Source: an uncultured Fibrobacter sp. (GTDB lineage: Bacteria; Fibrobacterota; Fibrobacteria; Fibrobacterales; Fibrobacteraceae). Taken from it: a stretch of 5,622 nt of DNA. The position numbers and the translations under genes are program-made. Under the pieces are notes generated by a model that searched no databases, was not told the origin of the DNA, and worked only from the letters and a program-made list of their open reading frames with translations. The stretch lies in assembly GCA_947306025.1 (NCBI GenBank), contig CAMZFJ010000155.1:1-5622 (forward strand), given 5' to 3'. Positions 1 through 5,616 of the stretch are shown in pieces; position 1 is the stretch's first letter, and every line of letters starts with the position of its first letter.

Positions 1-222
1 ATGGCAAAGGATTGCTATTTTTTTACCTTGTTCTTGAAGATGCTTTGCAAGCCAGATAGTAAAAGGCGTCTTGCCGGCTCCGCCCGCCAAATAACTCCCG
101 ACGATAACGACGGGAACGCGCAGTTGCGGCTGCGGTCGCAAAAAGAGCTTGTGATGGAGCTTGTACGCAATTCTGTAGAATGCGGATATGATAAGGTGGA
201 GAGGCTTTGTCGTAAGAAACAT
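1..222 (-). CDS. lpxK: Tetraacyldisaccharide 4'-kinase LpxK, N-terminal part (runs off window edge)
   Basis: LpxK is an inner-membrane-associated kinase that phosphorylates the 4' position of the lipid A disaccharide precursor using ATP. Only the first 74 residues are present; the frame is open to base 1. The start is the ATG at 222-220, because an in-frame stop lies five codons upstream (237-235) with no other ATG between. Residues 7-27 are hydrophobic and basic, fitting the N-terminal membrane-anchoring helix of the family. Residues 36-53 carry the family's P-loop region, VPVVIVGSYLAGGAGKTP, with Walker A GGAGKTP at 47-53. The family norm is close to VGN-x-TVGGTGKTP, so S, Y, L and the Ala in GGAGKT are departures. 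The segment ending at residue 74 (IAILCH) sits where the family usually has a conserved LSRGYG-like strand. The gene follows aroC in the same direction after a 112-nt gap. The call rests on the P-loop context, which is distinctive; the kinase core lies outside the window. Confidence 0.85.
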   Translation of the reverse strand, partial: MFLTTKPLHLIISAFYRIAYKLHHKLFLRPQPQLRVPVVIVGSYLAGGAGKTPFTIWLAKHLQEQGKKIAILCH

Positions 223-289
223 CGGTAATGCTCTCTATGTGGTCATAATCCGCGAATGGGGACGTCATCGCCATTTCTGAAGTGTATGG

Positions 290-314
290 TTATTCCGGAA
301 TAAATCCGGGATAA
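290..314 (-). repeat. Intercistronic inverted repeat between aroC and lpxK
   Basis: Bases 290-299 and 305-314 form a 10-bp inverted repeat with one imperfect pair (a T-G wobble on the plus strand, a C-A mismatch on the minus strand) around a 5-nt loop. Overlapping it is a perfect 14-bp palindrome, TTATTCCGGAATAA, at 290-303. It starts about 20 nt past the aroC stop codon. No T-run follows on the minus strand, so it does not look like an intrinsic terminator. An mRNA-processing or stability hairpin, or a protein site, is possible; the role is unknown. Confidence 0.45.
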
Positions 315-334
315 CTGCTGGAAGAACTGGCTTA

Positions 335-1417
335 TTACAAACAATTTCTCTTCTGCTGCAAGTACAAGTCGGCAAGGACGAGGGCCGCCATGCTTTCCAC
401 AATTACCGGAGCACGGACGGCAACACAAGGATCGTGCCTTCCCTTGGCGGCAAGTTCGCCATTCTCGAGACCGCGCCCGGCGGTCTTTTGCAACTGTGAA
501 ATGGTGGCTGTCGGCTTGAACGCCATGCGGCAATAGATGGGCTCGCCGTTCGAAATGCCGCCAAGGCTACCGCCCGCATTGTTCGTGCGCGTGCGGTACG
601 TGTCGCCATCGACGTAAATTTCGTCGTTATGCTCGCTGCCGTGCATGCGCGCTGCGGCAAAGCCGCTGCCGATTTCAAAACCCTTGCATGCCGGAATCGA
701 AAGCATCGCCTGGGCAAGAAGCGCGTCGAGCCTGTCGAATACCGGTTCGCCAAGAGCTACAGGGACGTTTTTCACGAAAAGCGAGACTGTTCCGCCGATG
801 CTGTCGCCATTGGACTTCGCCTCCAGGATGGCTTCTTCCATTTTTTTGCTGGCGGCTTCGTCCGGGCAGCGGACGGGGGATGCTTCAATCTGGTCGAGCG
901 TGAGCTTGCTCACGTCAAATGCGGGGCAATCGACTTCGCCAACCGAAGCGACCCAAGAGAGGAATTCCGTGCCTGCGACCGCTTTCAAGAACGCCTTCGC
1001 GACGGCGCCTGCGGCAACTCGACCGATAGTCTCGCGGGCAGAACTTCTGCCGCCACCGCGGTAATCGCGGAAACCGTACTTCAGGTCGTAGCAGAGGTCT
1101 GCATGTCCCGGTCTGTACCACTTGGCGATGTCGGCATAGTCTTTGCTGTGCTGGTCTTCGTTGAAAACGACGAACGAAATAGGCGTACCTGTCGTTTTTC
1201 CTTCGAAAACGCCGGAAAGTATCTTCACCTGGTCCTTTTCGTTACGGGCGGTCGTGACCTTGCCCTGGCCCGGACGCCTGCGGTTCAGTTCGGCCTGAAT
1301 CATTTCTTCGGTTATCGGGAGGCCGGCGGGGCATCCATCGAGGACGGCTCCAACGGCGGGACCATGGGATTCGCCCCATGTGGTGACAGAAAATATCTTT
1401 CCAAAAGTGCTAGACAT
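335..1417 (-). CDS. aroC: Chorismate synthase
   Basis: This cytoplasmic enzyme is the last step of the shikimate pathway. It converts 5-enolpyruvylshikimate-3-phosphate to chorismate and needs reduced FMN. The 360-residue product is full length for the bacterial family. The three classic signature regions are all visible: GESHGPAVGAVLDG at residues 15-28, GGRSSARETIGR at 122-133, and RHDPCVAVRAPVIVES at 327-342. The two histidines known to act in catalysis fit H18 (in GESHG) and H105 (in RPGHAD). A conserved glycine-rich loop, TNNAGGSLGGISNG, lies at 278-291, and N-terminal RRRPGQGK at 46-53. The ATG at 1417 places the conserved FGKIFSVTTWGESHG block at the very N-terminus, as in relatives. 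There is no strong Shine-Dalgarno; only GGTGG lies just upstream. The gene may be co-transcribed with lpxK downstream. No key residue is missing. Confidence 0.98.
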   Translation of the reverse strand: MSSTFGKIFSVTTWGESHGPAVGAVLDGCPAGLPITEEMIQAELNRRRPGQGKVTTARNEKDQVKILSGVFEGKTTGTPISFVVFNEDQHSKDYADIAKWYRPGHADLCYDLKYGFRDYRGGGRSSARETIGRVAAGAVAKAFLKAVAGTEFLSWVASVGEVDCPAFDVSKLTLDQIEASPVRCPDEAASKKMEEAILEAKSNGDSIGGTVSLFVKNVPVALGEPVFDRLDALLAQAMLSIPACKGFEIGSGFAAARMHGSEHNDEIYVDGDTYRTRTNNAGGSLGGISNGEPIYCRMAFKPTATISQLQKTAGRGLENGELAAKGRHDPCVAVRAPVIVESMAALVLADLYLQQKRNCL

Positions 1418-1521
1418 GCCACCAAATATAGATACTGCTTTAAAAAAACTTTTTTTTGTGAAAAATTTTTACTTACTGGGAAAAAGTTTACTATCTTTTA
1501 CAATATCTAGAGGAGTCTATC
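1418..1521. promoter_or_regulatory. AT-rich divergent promoter region between aroC and the exported-protein gene
   Basis: This 104-bp gap must start transcription both ways. It carries back-to-back A- and T-tracts: AAAAAAACTTTTTTT at 1442-1456 and AAAAATTTTT at 1461-1470, which would bend DNA. On the minus strand TATATTTG (1430-1423) fits a -7 TAnnTTTG element only a few bases from the aroC ATG, so an aroC transcript from it would have almost no leader. On the plus strand TATCTTTT (1492-1499) is a weaker match. Neither has a clear TTG partner 19 nt upstream, so the exact promoters are unproven. Confidence 0.35.
1509..1515 (+). promoter_or_regulatory. Ribosome binding site that decides the GTG start at 1522
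   Basis: AGAGGAG lies six bases before GTG 1522. The next in-frame ATG (1537) would be 21 bases from it, too far. The GTG also leaves a full signal-peptide n-region. Confidence 0.8.
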
Positions 1522-2100
1522 GTGTCCAAATTTGGAATGGTCATCACTTTTTTGATTCTTGCGCTCTCGCTACATGTGCAAGCGCAGTCTCAAAATAATT
1601 TTGCAGGCATTCCTTTTGGCTCCGCTCGCGAAACCGTCATCGAAGAAATGATGAAAAAGGGCTACGAACCTTACGGTCAGACTGGTGTCGGCGAACGCGT
1701 GGTTATTCCCGTATATATGTTTGGTGAACTGCCTGTTCAGGTCGATTTCATTTTCAATAAGAACGACAAGTTTTATGCGTTTGAAATTCGTACAGGTCGT
1801 GTCGAACGTGCTCGTTTGAGTAAAACCTTCGAAGCTGTGGCCTACATGTCTGATCAGTTCACGCTCAAGTACGGCAAGCCTTCCGGAGCTCCGGGAATTA
1901 CTGAAGCATCAACTCTCAAGGAAAATGTGCATAACCTGTACCAGGAATGGTTCTCGGTTAAGATCCTAGACGCCTATACGGCGGTAATCCAGAAGGGTGG
2001 TCGCTATTATGCTGTGGGTTCCGTGACGCACCGCCAGCTTGCCACGGAAGCCGAAAGCAGGCGCTCTCGTGAAAAACCGGCTGAAGCTCCGGTATTCTAG
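1522..2100 (+). CDS. Small exported (periplasmic) protein of unknown function
   Basis: I do not recognise the family with certainty. The 192-residue product starts at GTG, chosen from the Shine-Dalgarno spacing. Residues 1-21 look like a Sec signal peptide: Lys3, a hydrophobic core at 7-17, and a VQA cleavage site before Gln22. There is no lipobox cysteine, so it should be periplasmic rather than a lipoprotein. The mature part opens with NFAGIPFGSARETVIEEM (26-43), a pattern seen at the front of several small periplasmic proteins in which F-x-G-I-P-F-G is followed by an amphipathic helix and a Gly (KKGYEP, 45-50). Mixed beta-type stretches follow at 61-90 and 142-169. A charged tail at 174-188 (ESRRSREKP region) looks disordered. 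It is a single-gene unit: its own promoter region lies upstream and a strong terminator begins 27 bases after the stop. A part in envelope maintenance is only a guess from its location. Confidence 0.85.
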   Translation: MSKFGMVITFLILALSLHVQAQSQNNFAGIPFGSARETVIEEMMKKGYEPYGQTGVGERVVIPVYMFGELPVQVDFIFNKNDKFYAFEIRTGRVERARLSKTFEAVAYMSDQFTLKYGKPSGAPGITEASTLKENVHNLYQEWFSVKILDAYTAVIQKGGRYYAVGSVTHRQLATEAESRRSREKPAEAPVF

Positions 2101-2126
2101 CCGAATAAAAAATGCATTTGGTATTG

Positions 2127-2152
2127 ACGACTCGTAAGGGTCGTTTTTTTTT
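2127..2152 (+). terminator. Intrinsic terminator after the exported-protein gene
   Basis: A 7-bp stem (ACGACTC at 2127-2133 with GGGTCGT at 2138-2144, one T-G wobble) closes a GTAA loop, which is a GNRA tetraloop, and runs directly into nine T residues (2144-2152). It insulates the rubrerythrin promoter downstream. Confidence 0.92.
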
Positions 2153-2211
2153 ATTTGGCCAATTTTTCTCGAATTTTTTTTGAATATTTATATAACATGC
2201 TTGTTTTGGAC

Positions 2212-2241
2212 TTGACAAAGTTTAAAATAATTATATATTTG
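2212..2241 (+). promoter_or_regulatory. Promoter of the rubrerythrin gene
   Basis: TTGACA (2212-2217) is a consensus -35 box, followed after 16 bp by TATATT (2234-2239). The same bases can be read as TTG (2212-2214), 19 bp, then TATATTTG (2234-2241), which fits the Bacteroidota TTG-N19-TAnnTTTG pattern exactly. The start site should fall near 2246-2250, giving a leader of about 55-60 nt. The -10 element is overlapped by the PerR-type palindrome, which implies repression. Confidence 0.8.
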
Positions 2242-2254
2242 TAATGATTACAAA
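2238..2254. promoter_or_regulatory. Putative PerR box (Fur-family operator) on the rubrerythrin promoter
   Basis: TTTGTAATGATTACAAA is a perfect 8-1-8 inverted repeat. Its 15-bp core matches the Bacillus PerR box TTATAATNATTATAA at all but two symmetric positions and fits the Fur box less well. It overlaps the end of the -10 element and the predicted start site, the expected place for a repressor. A direct copy of the right half, TGATTACAAA, recurs at 2257-2266, exactly 12 bp after 2245-2254, and may extend the site. A Fur-family gene with PerR-type ligands lies 0.7 kb downstream. Binding is inferred, not shown. Confidence 0.82.
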
Positions 2255-2279
2255 ATTGATTACAAATTTCTTTAACCAA

Positions 2280-2294
2280 TTCCGCATGGCGGAA
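2280..2294 (+). repeat. Leader hairpin next to the rubrerythrin Shine-Dalgarno
   Basis: TTCCGC (2280-2285) and GCGGAA (2289-2294) are perfect inverted repeats around ATG. The right arm shares two bases with the Shine-Dalgarno AAAGGAG (2293-2299). In mRNA it could protect the 5' leader or slightly limit ribosome access. The ATG in the loop opens a 26-codon frame out of phase with the main gene but has no ribosome site of its own, so it is probably not translated. Confidence 0.45.
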
Positions 2295-2299
2295 AGGAG
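2293..2299 (+). promoter_or_regulatory. Strong Shine-Dalgarno of the rubrerythrin gene
   Basis: AAAGGAG lies five bases before ATG 2305. It is the strongest ribosome site in the window, in keeping with an abundant stress protein. Confidence 0.85.
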
Positions 2300-2304
2300 A
2301 AAAC

Positions 2305-2862
2305 ATGAAGGTCTGGGTTTGCAAAGTTTGCGGTTATGTTCACATGGGTCCGGAAGCTCCGGATGAATGCCCGCAGTGCCACGCTCCGAAGAGCAAGTTC
2401 TTTGAAAAGGTCGAACAGCCGGCAGCCGGCAAGATCGTCTGGGCAGACGAACACAAGATCGGTGTAGCTCAGGGTCTCGATGCCGAAGTGGTGCAGGGCC
2501 TGCGTGAGAATTTTGCGGGTGAATGTACCGAAGTGGGCATGTACCTCGCGATGAGCCGCCAGGCAGACCGCGAAGGATTCCCGGAAGTTGCCGAAGCATA
2601 CAAGCGTATCGCTTTCGAGGAAGCCGAACACGCTGCCAAGTTCGCTGAACTCTTGGGCGAAGTCGTTTACGCCGACACCAAGAAGAACTTGGAACTCCGC
2701 GTTGCTGCAGAAGCTGGCGCTACCGAAGGCAAGCTCGCTCTCGCTAAGCGCGCCAAGGAACTTGGCTACGATGCCATCCATGACACCGTTCATGAAATGT
2801 GCAAGGACGAAGCTCGCCACGGAGGCGCATTCCAGGGCTTGCTCGGCCGTTACTTCAAGTAA
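2305..2862 (+). CDS. Reverse-order rubrerythrin (rubredoxin domain first)
   Basis: Rubrerythrins are cytoplasmic non-haem iron peroxidases of anaerobes. They reduce hydrogen peroxide to water with electrons passed through a rubredoxin-type iron site to a di-iron centre. In this 185-residue protein the rubredoxin domain is N-terminal (about residues 1-36), with the four iron ligands C6-x2-C9 and C22-x2-C25. The four-helix di-iron domain follows (about 55-185). Ligand candidates are E73 or E76, E106-x2-H109 (EAEH), E141, and E169-x2-H172 (EARH). Classic rubrerythrin has the opposite order with rubredoxin at the C-terminus, so this is the reverse type, like the clostridial revRbr proteins known to be PerR-controlled. 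It stands alone between two terminators, with a strong promoter and ribosome site and an operator-like palindrome on the promoter. Codons are regular throughout, as in a highly expressed gene. All metal ligands appear present. Peroxidase activity is inferred from the family; NADH-dependent oxidase activity is also possible. Confidence 0.95.
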   Translation: MKVWVCKVCGYVHMGPEAPDECPQCHAPKSKFFEKVEQPAAGKIVWADEHKIGVAQGLDAEVVQGLRENFAGECTEVGMYLAMSRQADREGFPEVAEAYKRIAFEEAEHAAKFAELLGEVVYADTKKNLELRVAAEAGATEGKLALAKRAKELGYDAIHDTVHEMCKDEARHGGAFQGLLGRYFK

Positions 2863-2876
2863 TTGTTGAGGGTGTG

Positions 2877-2907
2877 AGGCGGTTCTCCTGATGAGGGCCG
2901 CCTTTTT
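2877..2907 (+). terminator. Intrinsic terminator between rubrerythrin and perR
   Basis: GGCGG (2878-2882) pairs with CCGCC (2898-2902). The stem continues inward as TTCTC with GAGGG (two wobble pairs) to a 5-nt loop, giving ten pairs, and five T residues follow (2903-2907). The short T-run may allow some read-through into perR, which has no obvious promoter in the 38 bases left before its start. Confidence 0.85.
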
Positions 2908-2933
2908 CTAGGGTGTTTAAAGGGAGTTTTTAA

Positions 2934-2938
2934 GAGGG
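2934..2938 (+). promoter_or_regulatory. Ribosome binding site that decides the perR start
   Basis: GAGGG lies seven bases before ATG 2946 but only one base before the in-frame GTG at 2940. The ATG is therefore the better start, making the protein 135 residues rather than 137. Confidence 0.65.
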
Positions 2939-2945
2939 TGTGATT

Positions 2946-3353
2946 ATGCAAGAAACGGCAAACATACTCAAAGATCATGGCATCAGGCCTTCGTTGCAGA
3001 GGGTTTGTGTCTATCGCTACTTGCGGGGCGTCAAGACGCACCCGACGGTCGATGAAATCTATTCGGCGCTTTTGCCGGAATACCCGTCGCTTTCGCGTAC
3101 GACAGTCTACAACACGCTTGAGCTGTTGATAACAAACGATTTGGCGATTTCGCTGGATTTTGGCGACGGCTTTTTGCGCTACGATGCGGATTGCACGCCG
3201 CATAGCCATTTCAAGTGCAAGGGGTGCGGCAAGGTCTTTGATGTGATGCTGCCGCCACCGGATTGTTCGCAAATGATTCCCGCGGGATTTACCTTGATGG
3301 GAACATCGCTTTATATGTTCGGGCTTTGCGACAAATGCTCGGGTAAAAATTAA
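2946..3353 (+). CDS. perR: PerR-type Fur-family peroxide-sensing repressor
   Basis: A 135-residue Fur-family regulator: an N-terminal winged helix (about 1-78) with recognition helix LSRTTVYNTLELL at 49-61, and a C-terminal dimer domain. Ligands align with B. subtilis PerR. The regulatory Fe/Mn site would be H32 (in HPT), D80 (in RYD), H86 and H88 (in HSH) and D99 (in KVFDV). The structural zinc site would be C91-x2-C94 and C128-x2-C131. The Asp at 99 is the PerR-type residue where iron-sensing Fur usually has Glu, which is the main reason to call PerR. In PerR, peroxide oxidises the iron-bound histidines and the repressor leaves DNA. The likely target is the palindrome on the rubrerythrin promoter. 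No PerR box is seen before perR itself, so autoregulation is not apparent. The stop codon overlaps that of the converging ktrA. Fur or Zur function cannot be fully excluded from sequence alone. Confidence 0.9.
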   Translation: MQETANILKDHGIRPSLQRVCVYRYLRGVKTHPTVDEIYSALLPEYPSLSRTTVYNTLELLITNDLAISLDFGDGFLRYDADCTPHSHFKCKGCGKVFDVMLPPPDCSQMIPAGFTLMGTSLYMFGLCDKCSGKN

Positions 3354-4009
3354 TCTTTCAGCTTATCGAGCGCTTCGTTCGGGCCGATAAGGAACAGCAC
3401 GTCGTCTTCTTGCAAGATGACGTCTGCGATGTTACCGATTTTTGGCGTAGGCTCTTGCGGGTCGCGGATGGCGATAACCTGTACGCCGTACTTGTGCGTG
3501 AGCGACAGCGCTTTCAAAGTCTTTCCAATAAAAATCTTGGGGCAGACGAGTTCCACGATGGAGTAACCTTCCATGAACGGGAGGAAGTCCACCATGTTCG
3601 GGCGGTTGAGGCGTTCGGCAAGGCTAATGGCGGCATCGCGTTCCGGGTGGAAAATGTCTGTGACGCCGAGCTTTTCCAAAATGCTTGTGTGTGCGGCACT
3701 GCTCGACTTTGCGATGATGTGCTTGACTCCGAGTTCCTTCAAGTTGAGGATGGTGAGGAGCGAGGCTTCGAGGTCCTGGCCAATGCAGACGATAACGCTA
3801 TCGGCCTTGGTCAGCGACGGGATTGAGGCAAGCTGCTTTTTGCGCGTGCTGTCGGCAACGACGGCTTGCGAGACCATGCTGGCAATGTCCTGGATTTTTT
3901 CGGGATGCGAGTCGATGACCATGATGTCATGACCGAGCGAGGTCAAATGACGCGCAAGGTAGTTTGCCGAATTTCCAAGACCGATAATAACGAATTGTCT
4001 AGAAGCCAT
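3350..4009 (-). CDS. ktrA: KtrA-type RCK regulatory subunit of potassium uptake (TrkA family)
   Basis: This cytoplasmic protein forms a ring that binds nucleotide and gates the KtrB potassium channel. It has 219 residues and one RCK_N plus one RCK_C unit, the KtrA layout; E. coli TrkA has two such units and is about twice as long. The Rossmann fold begins FVIIGLGNSA at 6-15. The usual G-x-G-x-x-G has Ala15 in place of the third Gly. The acidic residue at the end of strand two is D33 (VIDS), and AD at 52-53 fits the next nucleotide-contact site. HPERDAAISLAERL at 121-134 is the usual bridge to RCK_C (about 147-219), which ends with a DDVLFLIGP strand. The ATG at 4009 puts strand one at residue 5, as in relatives. 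No Shine-Dalgarno is seen upstream: ten bases before the ATG the heptamer repeat array begins. Its partner ktrB lies 203 bp upstream in the same direction, so the pair is probably one operon. Confidence 0.93.
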   Translation of the reverse strand: MASRQFVIIGLGNSANYLARHLTSLGHDIMVIDSHPEKIQDIASMVSQAVVADSTRKKQLASIPSLTKADSVIVCIGQDLEASLLTILNLKELGVKHIIAKSSSAAHTSILEKLGVTDIFHPERDAAISLAERLNRPNMVDFLPFMEGYSIVELVCPKIFIGKTLKALSLTHKYGVQVIAIRDPQEPTPKIGNIADVILQEDDVLFLIGPNEALDKLKD

Positions 4010-4019
4010 GGGTAAAATA

Positions 4020-4189
<170 letters not shown>

Positions 4190-4195
4190 CCAACT

Positions 4196-4211
4196 GCGCC
4201 CGATAGGGCGC
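4196..4211 (-). other. GC-rich hairpin directly after the ktrB stop codon
   Basis: GCGCCC (4196-4201) and GGGCGC (4206-4211) form a perfect 6-bp GC-only stem around a 4-nt loop, one base past the ktrB stop. No T-run follows on the minus strand, so a true intrinsic terminator is unlikely. It could shield the 3' end of the ktrB message or cause partial termination before ktrA. Confidence 0.5.
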
Positions 4212-4212
4212 G

Positions 4213-5616
4213 CTACCCCACCATGATGTCTTCTTCGGCGTAATAGGCGGTGTCCTGGAGCTTGGCGGCGACTGCGGAGATGAGGAACAAGGGGCCCATG
4301 CGGCCGATGAACATCACGCAGCAGATGACGATTTTTCCGACAAGGGAGAGTTCTCCGGTAAGTCCCATCGATAGTCCGCAGGTGGCATAGGCGCTCACGA
4401 CTTCGAAGAGGATTTCGAGGAATGGTCCGCTGTCGGCGGCGAATCTTGTGCCAGCCGGGATTTCTGTGCAGAGGAGGATGAGCGTTGCTGTTCCAATGAC
4501 GACGATGGCGACGACGAAAATTCGAATGGCCTTGTCGATGGTGTTGTTCGGGATTGTGCGCCCCATGACCTGGGTCTTTTCCCTGCCGAGGAGCCTGTTT
4601 ACGCCGAGGAGCCCGATGACTGCTGCCGTAGTGATCTTGATGCCGCCACCGCAGCTACCGGGGTTTGCGCCGATGAACATGATGATGATAAAGAAGAAGA
4701 GCGAGGCTTGCGTGAGGTCGGGAATGTTGATGGAATTGAGCCCGGCGGTGCGGCTTGAGAACGCCATGAACAATACGGACTGGGCGTTTTCGCCGAAGGT
4801 GTGGCCGCTAAAGAGGTTGTTGTGTTCGGTGAACGCGAAGACGGCGATGCTTACGCCAATGACGATGAGGGTACCATAAGTGGCGATGCGCGTATGCAAC
4901 GAAAGGCGCCTGATTTCTTTGTGCTTAAAATCGAAGAGGTAGCGCAGCTCTGCAATGGCCAAAAATCCGAATCCGCCTGCAAGCACAAGGATGCAGGTCG
5001 TGATGTTCATGACGGGGTTGTACTGGAAGCCGACGAGCGAGTCGGGGAACAGCGTGAAGCCCACACCGCAGAACGAACTGACCGCCTGGAAAATCGAGCA
5101 GAAGACGCGGTCGTACATTTCCATGGATTCGAACTGCGTGAAGTAGACAACGCCGCCAATCAGTTCTAGCCCGAAGGTAAAGGGGATGATTGCCCTGAGA
5201 ATGCGGCCTGCATCAATGCTGCCTTCTTGCGTAAATTCGGAGAGGAATACGGACTGGTGGCTAAATCCCGGATGCATGCCGGCAAGCAAGATGAGCGTTG
5301 TTGATGCGGTCATGATGCCGAGGCCGCCAAATTGCATCAATACAACTATGATCCAAAGTCCGGTGTGCGTAAACGTAGATGGAATATCGACAACGGAAAG
5401 CCCTGTGACGCAGACGGCGGACATGGCCGTAAAGAAAGCTTCGATTAAACTAATGGGGCGGCTTGCTGCTTGCGGAAGGGTTAAGAGCCCCGTACCGATG
5501 ACGATCAGCAGAAGATAGGCTAGCACCACCAACATGATAGGGTTGGCCTGGGTCTTCGTCTTGAAAACGTTCTCGGATAGCGAGTCCGTGAACATTTGGT
5601 ACTTTGAACGTAGCAT
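4213..5616 (-). CDS. ktrB: KtrB/TrkH-family potassium channel subunit
   Basis: This inner-membrane protein imports potassium, with sodium coupling in many family members, and is gated by the KtrA ring. The 467-residue product has four membrane-pore-membrane repeats. The selectivity-filter glycines of the four pore loops are G72 (CVTGLSV), G186 (CGVGFT), G292 (RTAGLN) and G414 (TCGLSMG), all kept. The gating loop after the third pore appears as GANPGSCGGGIKITT at 316-330, where relatives usually have a GSTAGGIK-like run. GRMGPL at 438-443 and the C-terminal YYAEEDIMVG (458-467) match the KtrB branch, whose members end in a PEE-x-I-x-x-G tail, better than the longer E. coli TrkH. ATG 5616 is the first Met seen, but the frame stays open for the last six bases of the window, so the start could lie further upstream. 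About 25 hydrophilic residues precede the first membrane segment (26-46). A GC hairpin and the heptamer array separate it from ktrA. Confidence 0.94.
   Translation of the reverse strand: MLRSKYQMFTDSLSENVFKTKTQANPIMLVVLAYLLLIVIGTGLLTLPQAASRPISLIEAFFTAMSAVCVTGLSVVDIPSTFTHTGLWIIVVLMQFGGLGIMTASTTLILLAGMHPGFSHQSVFLSEFTQEGSIDAGRILRAIIPFTFGLELIGGVVYFTQFESMEMYDRVFCSIFQAVSSFCGVGFTLFPDSLVGFQYNPVMNITTCILVLAGGFGFLAIAELRYLFDFKHKEIRRLSLHTRIATYGTLIVIGVSIAVFAFTEHNNLFSGHTFGENAQSVLFMAFSSRTAGLNSINIPDLTQASLFFFIIIMFIGANPGSCGGGIKITTAAVIGLLGVNRLLGREKTQVMGRTIPNNTIDKAIRIFVVAIVVIGTATLILLCTEIPAGTRFAADSGPFLEILFEVVSAYATCGLSMGLTGELSLVGKIVICCVMFIGRMGPLFLISAVAAKLQDTAYYAEEDIMVG

Noticed and set aside
1..228. A 75-codon plus-strand frame at the window start
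   Set aside because: It is antisense to lpxK, with no ribosome site or recognisable domain.
23..274. An 83-codon minus-strand frame starting at ATG 274
   Set aside because: It overlaps lpxK in another frame. The lpxK frame from ATG 222 gives a clear Walker A motif and stays open to the edge.
629..1510. A 293-codon open frame on the plus strand
   Set aside because: It lies antisense to aroC, which has all chorismate synthase motifs. The translation has no recognisable domain, and its 3' part runs through the AT-rich promoter gap.
2272..2820. A 182-codon minus-strand frame
   Set aside because: It is antisense to rubrerythrin, whose cysteine and di-iron ligands are intact; the mirror frame reflects codon bias.
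2908..2945. A PerR box controlling perR itself
   Set aside because: No TTGTAAT/ATTACAA-like inverted repeat is visible in the 38 bases before the start codon.
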